Both the position numbers and the translations under genes were made by a program. The notes under the pieces were generated by a model, which was not told the DNA's origin, ran no database searches, and saw only the letters and a program-made list of their open reading frames with translations. From Bacteroidales bacterium (GTDB taxonomy: Bacteria; Bacteroidota; Bacteroidia; Bacteroidales; UBA4181): 6,194 nucleotides of DNA. Shown piece by piece: positions 5,602 through 6,194 of the stretch. The stretch lies in the NCBI GenBank assembly GCA_031264715.1, contig JAISDP010000227.1, positions 1 to 6,194 on the forward strand, read 5' to 3'. Within the stretch, counting starts at the first letter, position 1. The number at the start of each line of letters is the position of its first letter.

Positions 5602-6194
5602 ATGTCCGATACGCTTACCGTAAGTCTGGTACAATATGCGCCGCATTGGGAGGACGTACAGTCGAACCTGTCGCGTTTGGACGTTCTGCTCCGGTCGTTA
5701 GCCGGAAAAACGGATTTAATCATCCTTCCCGAAATGTTTTCTACCGGATTCAGCATGAATACGGGACGTACAAGCAGCGGTGAAAACCCTGTCGCAGTAT
5801 TGCAGTGGATGCAACAGCAGGCGCGGTCGACCGGTGCGATGATCACGGGTAGCATCGCAACGGCCGAAGGGACGCATTGTTATAATCGCCTCTATTGGGT
5901 AAACCCGGAGGGCGACGCAGAACACTATGACAAGCGCCACCTGTTCGCCATGTCGGACGAACCGCAGCATTTTACGGCAGGTACGGAACAGAAACAATTC
6001 GATTGGCGCGGTTGGCAAATCAAACCGATTATATGTTACGACCTGCGTTTCCCGGGATGGTGCCGCAACAACCGCATTCATCCTTACGACCTGCTGATAT
6101 GTCCTGCAAGTTGGCCGGCGGTGCGCAGCGACGTATGGCTGACGCTTTTGAAGGCCCGGGCTTTGGAAAACCAGTGCTACGTTGCCGGCGTTAA
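5602..6194 (+). CDS. Omega-amidase (YafV/Nit2-type), partial at 3' end
   Basis: This is a carbon-nitrogen hydrolase of the nitrilase superfamily, closest in my recognition to E. coli YafV and mammalian Nit2. Those enzymes hydrolyse 2-oxoglutaramate to 2-oxoglutarate and ammonia, clearing a side product of glutamine transaminases. The frame runs open to the window edge, giving the first 197 residues of an expected roughly 255. The catalytic triad is present: E44 in LPEMFSTGF, K111 in YDKRHLF and C145 in ICYDLRFPGW. Also shared with YafV are the TGS segment (82-84), the NR pair (95-96), WRGW (135-138), the SWPA block (170-173) and ARALENQCYVAG (185-196). The start is well fixed: the ATG at 5602 is four codons after an in-frame TAA that ends the lipoprotein gene. 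No signal peptide is seen, so it is cytoplasmic. It is probably the fourth gene of the murA unit. Substrate is inferred from similarity. Confidence 0.93.
   Translation, partial: MSDTLTVSLVQYAPHWEDVQSNLSRLDVLLRSLAGKTDLIILPEMFSTGFSMNTGRTSSGENPVAVLQWMQQQARSTGAMITGSIATAEGTHCYNRLYWVNPEGDAEHYDKRHLFAMSDEPQHFTAGTEQKQFDWRGWQIKPIICYDLRFPGWCRNNRIHPYDLLICPASWPAVRSDVWLTLLKARALENQCYVAGV

Noticed and set aside
4996..5646. 216-residue open frame on the minus strand opposite the DUF4837 gene
   Set aside because: It is antisense to a gene with a clear lipoprotein signal and family-like sequence; its own translation is composition-biased and unrecognisable.
5187..5783. 198-residue plus-strand open frame bridging the lipoprotein and hydrolase genes
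   Set aside because: It is out of frame with both; the hydrolase frame from 5602 carries an intact catalytic triad, while this one is Arg-rich with no domain.

Overview
The window looks like ordinary chromosomal DNA from a member of the Bacteroidota, most likely order Bacteroidales. The evidence is two families I know mainly from that phylum (DUF4290 and DUF4837), a Bacteroidota-type NA37 nucleoid protein, the MurA active-site sequence GGDKIGRRRLDTHF, and start sites with no Shine-Dalgarno motif but A/T-rich leaders. Base composition is near 50% GC in genes and clearly AT-rich between them. I see no sign of horizontal transfer: no IS, tRNA, CRISPR array or phage gene.

Layout: two transcription units diverge from an AT-rich 153-bp intergenic region (2445-2597). 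Leftward (minus strand) are a 37-kDa-type nucleoid-associated protein (1401-2444) and then, 60 bp on, a hexameric-type glutamate dehydrogenase (3-1340). Rightward (plus strand) is a compact run of four genes: DUF4290 protein (2598-3221), MurA (3251-4564), DUF4837 lipoprotein (4579-5592) and an omega-amidase/YafV-type carbon-nitrogen hydrolase (5602 to the right edge, truncated). The gaps are 29, 14 and 9 bp, so this is very probably one operon. The last gene continues past the window.

Functions: MurA makes the first committed step of peptidoglycan synthesis, and the two conserved proteins around it (a small, probably helical cytoplasmic protein with a basic tail, and a periplasm-facing lipoprotein) may belong to envelope biology, though neither has a function I can assign. 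Glutamate dehydrogenase joins 2-oxoglutarate and ammonia; an omega-amidase releases 2-oxoglutarate and ammonia from 2-oxoglutaramate. The two thus meet at the same metabolites, but they sit in opposite units and the link may be coincidence.

Most noteworthy points: MurA carries Asp (D121) where the fosfomycin-target Cys usually lies, so this organism is predicted to be intrinsically insensitive to fosfomycin at the target. The glutamate dehydrogenase has the Phe/Pro/Asp set associated with NAD+ rather than NADP+ use. The divergent intergenic region holds two related TTTTG-n-CAAAA dyads, the larger built of two facing Bacteroidota -7 boxes. I found no convincing new multi-gene system.
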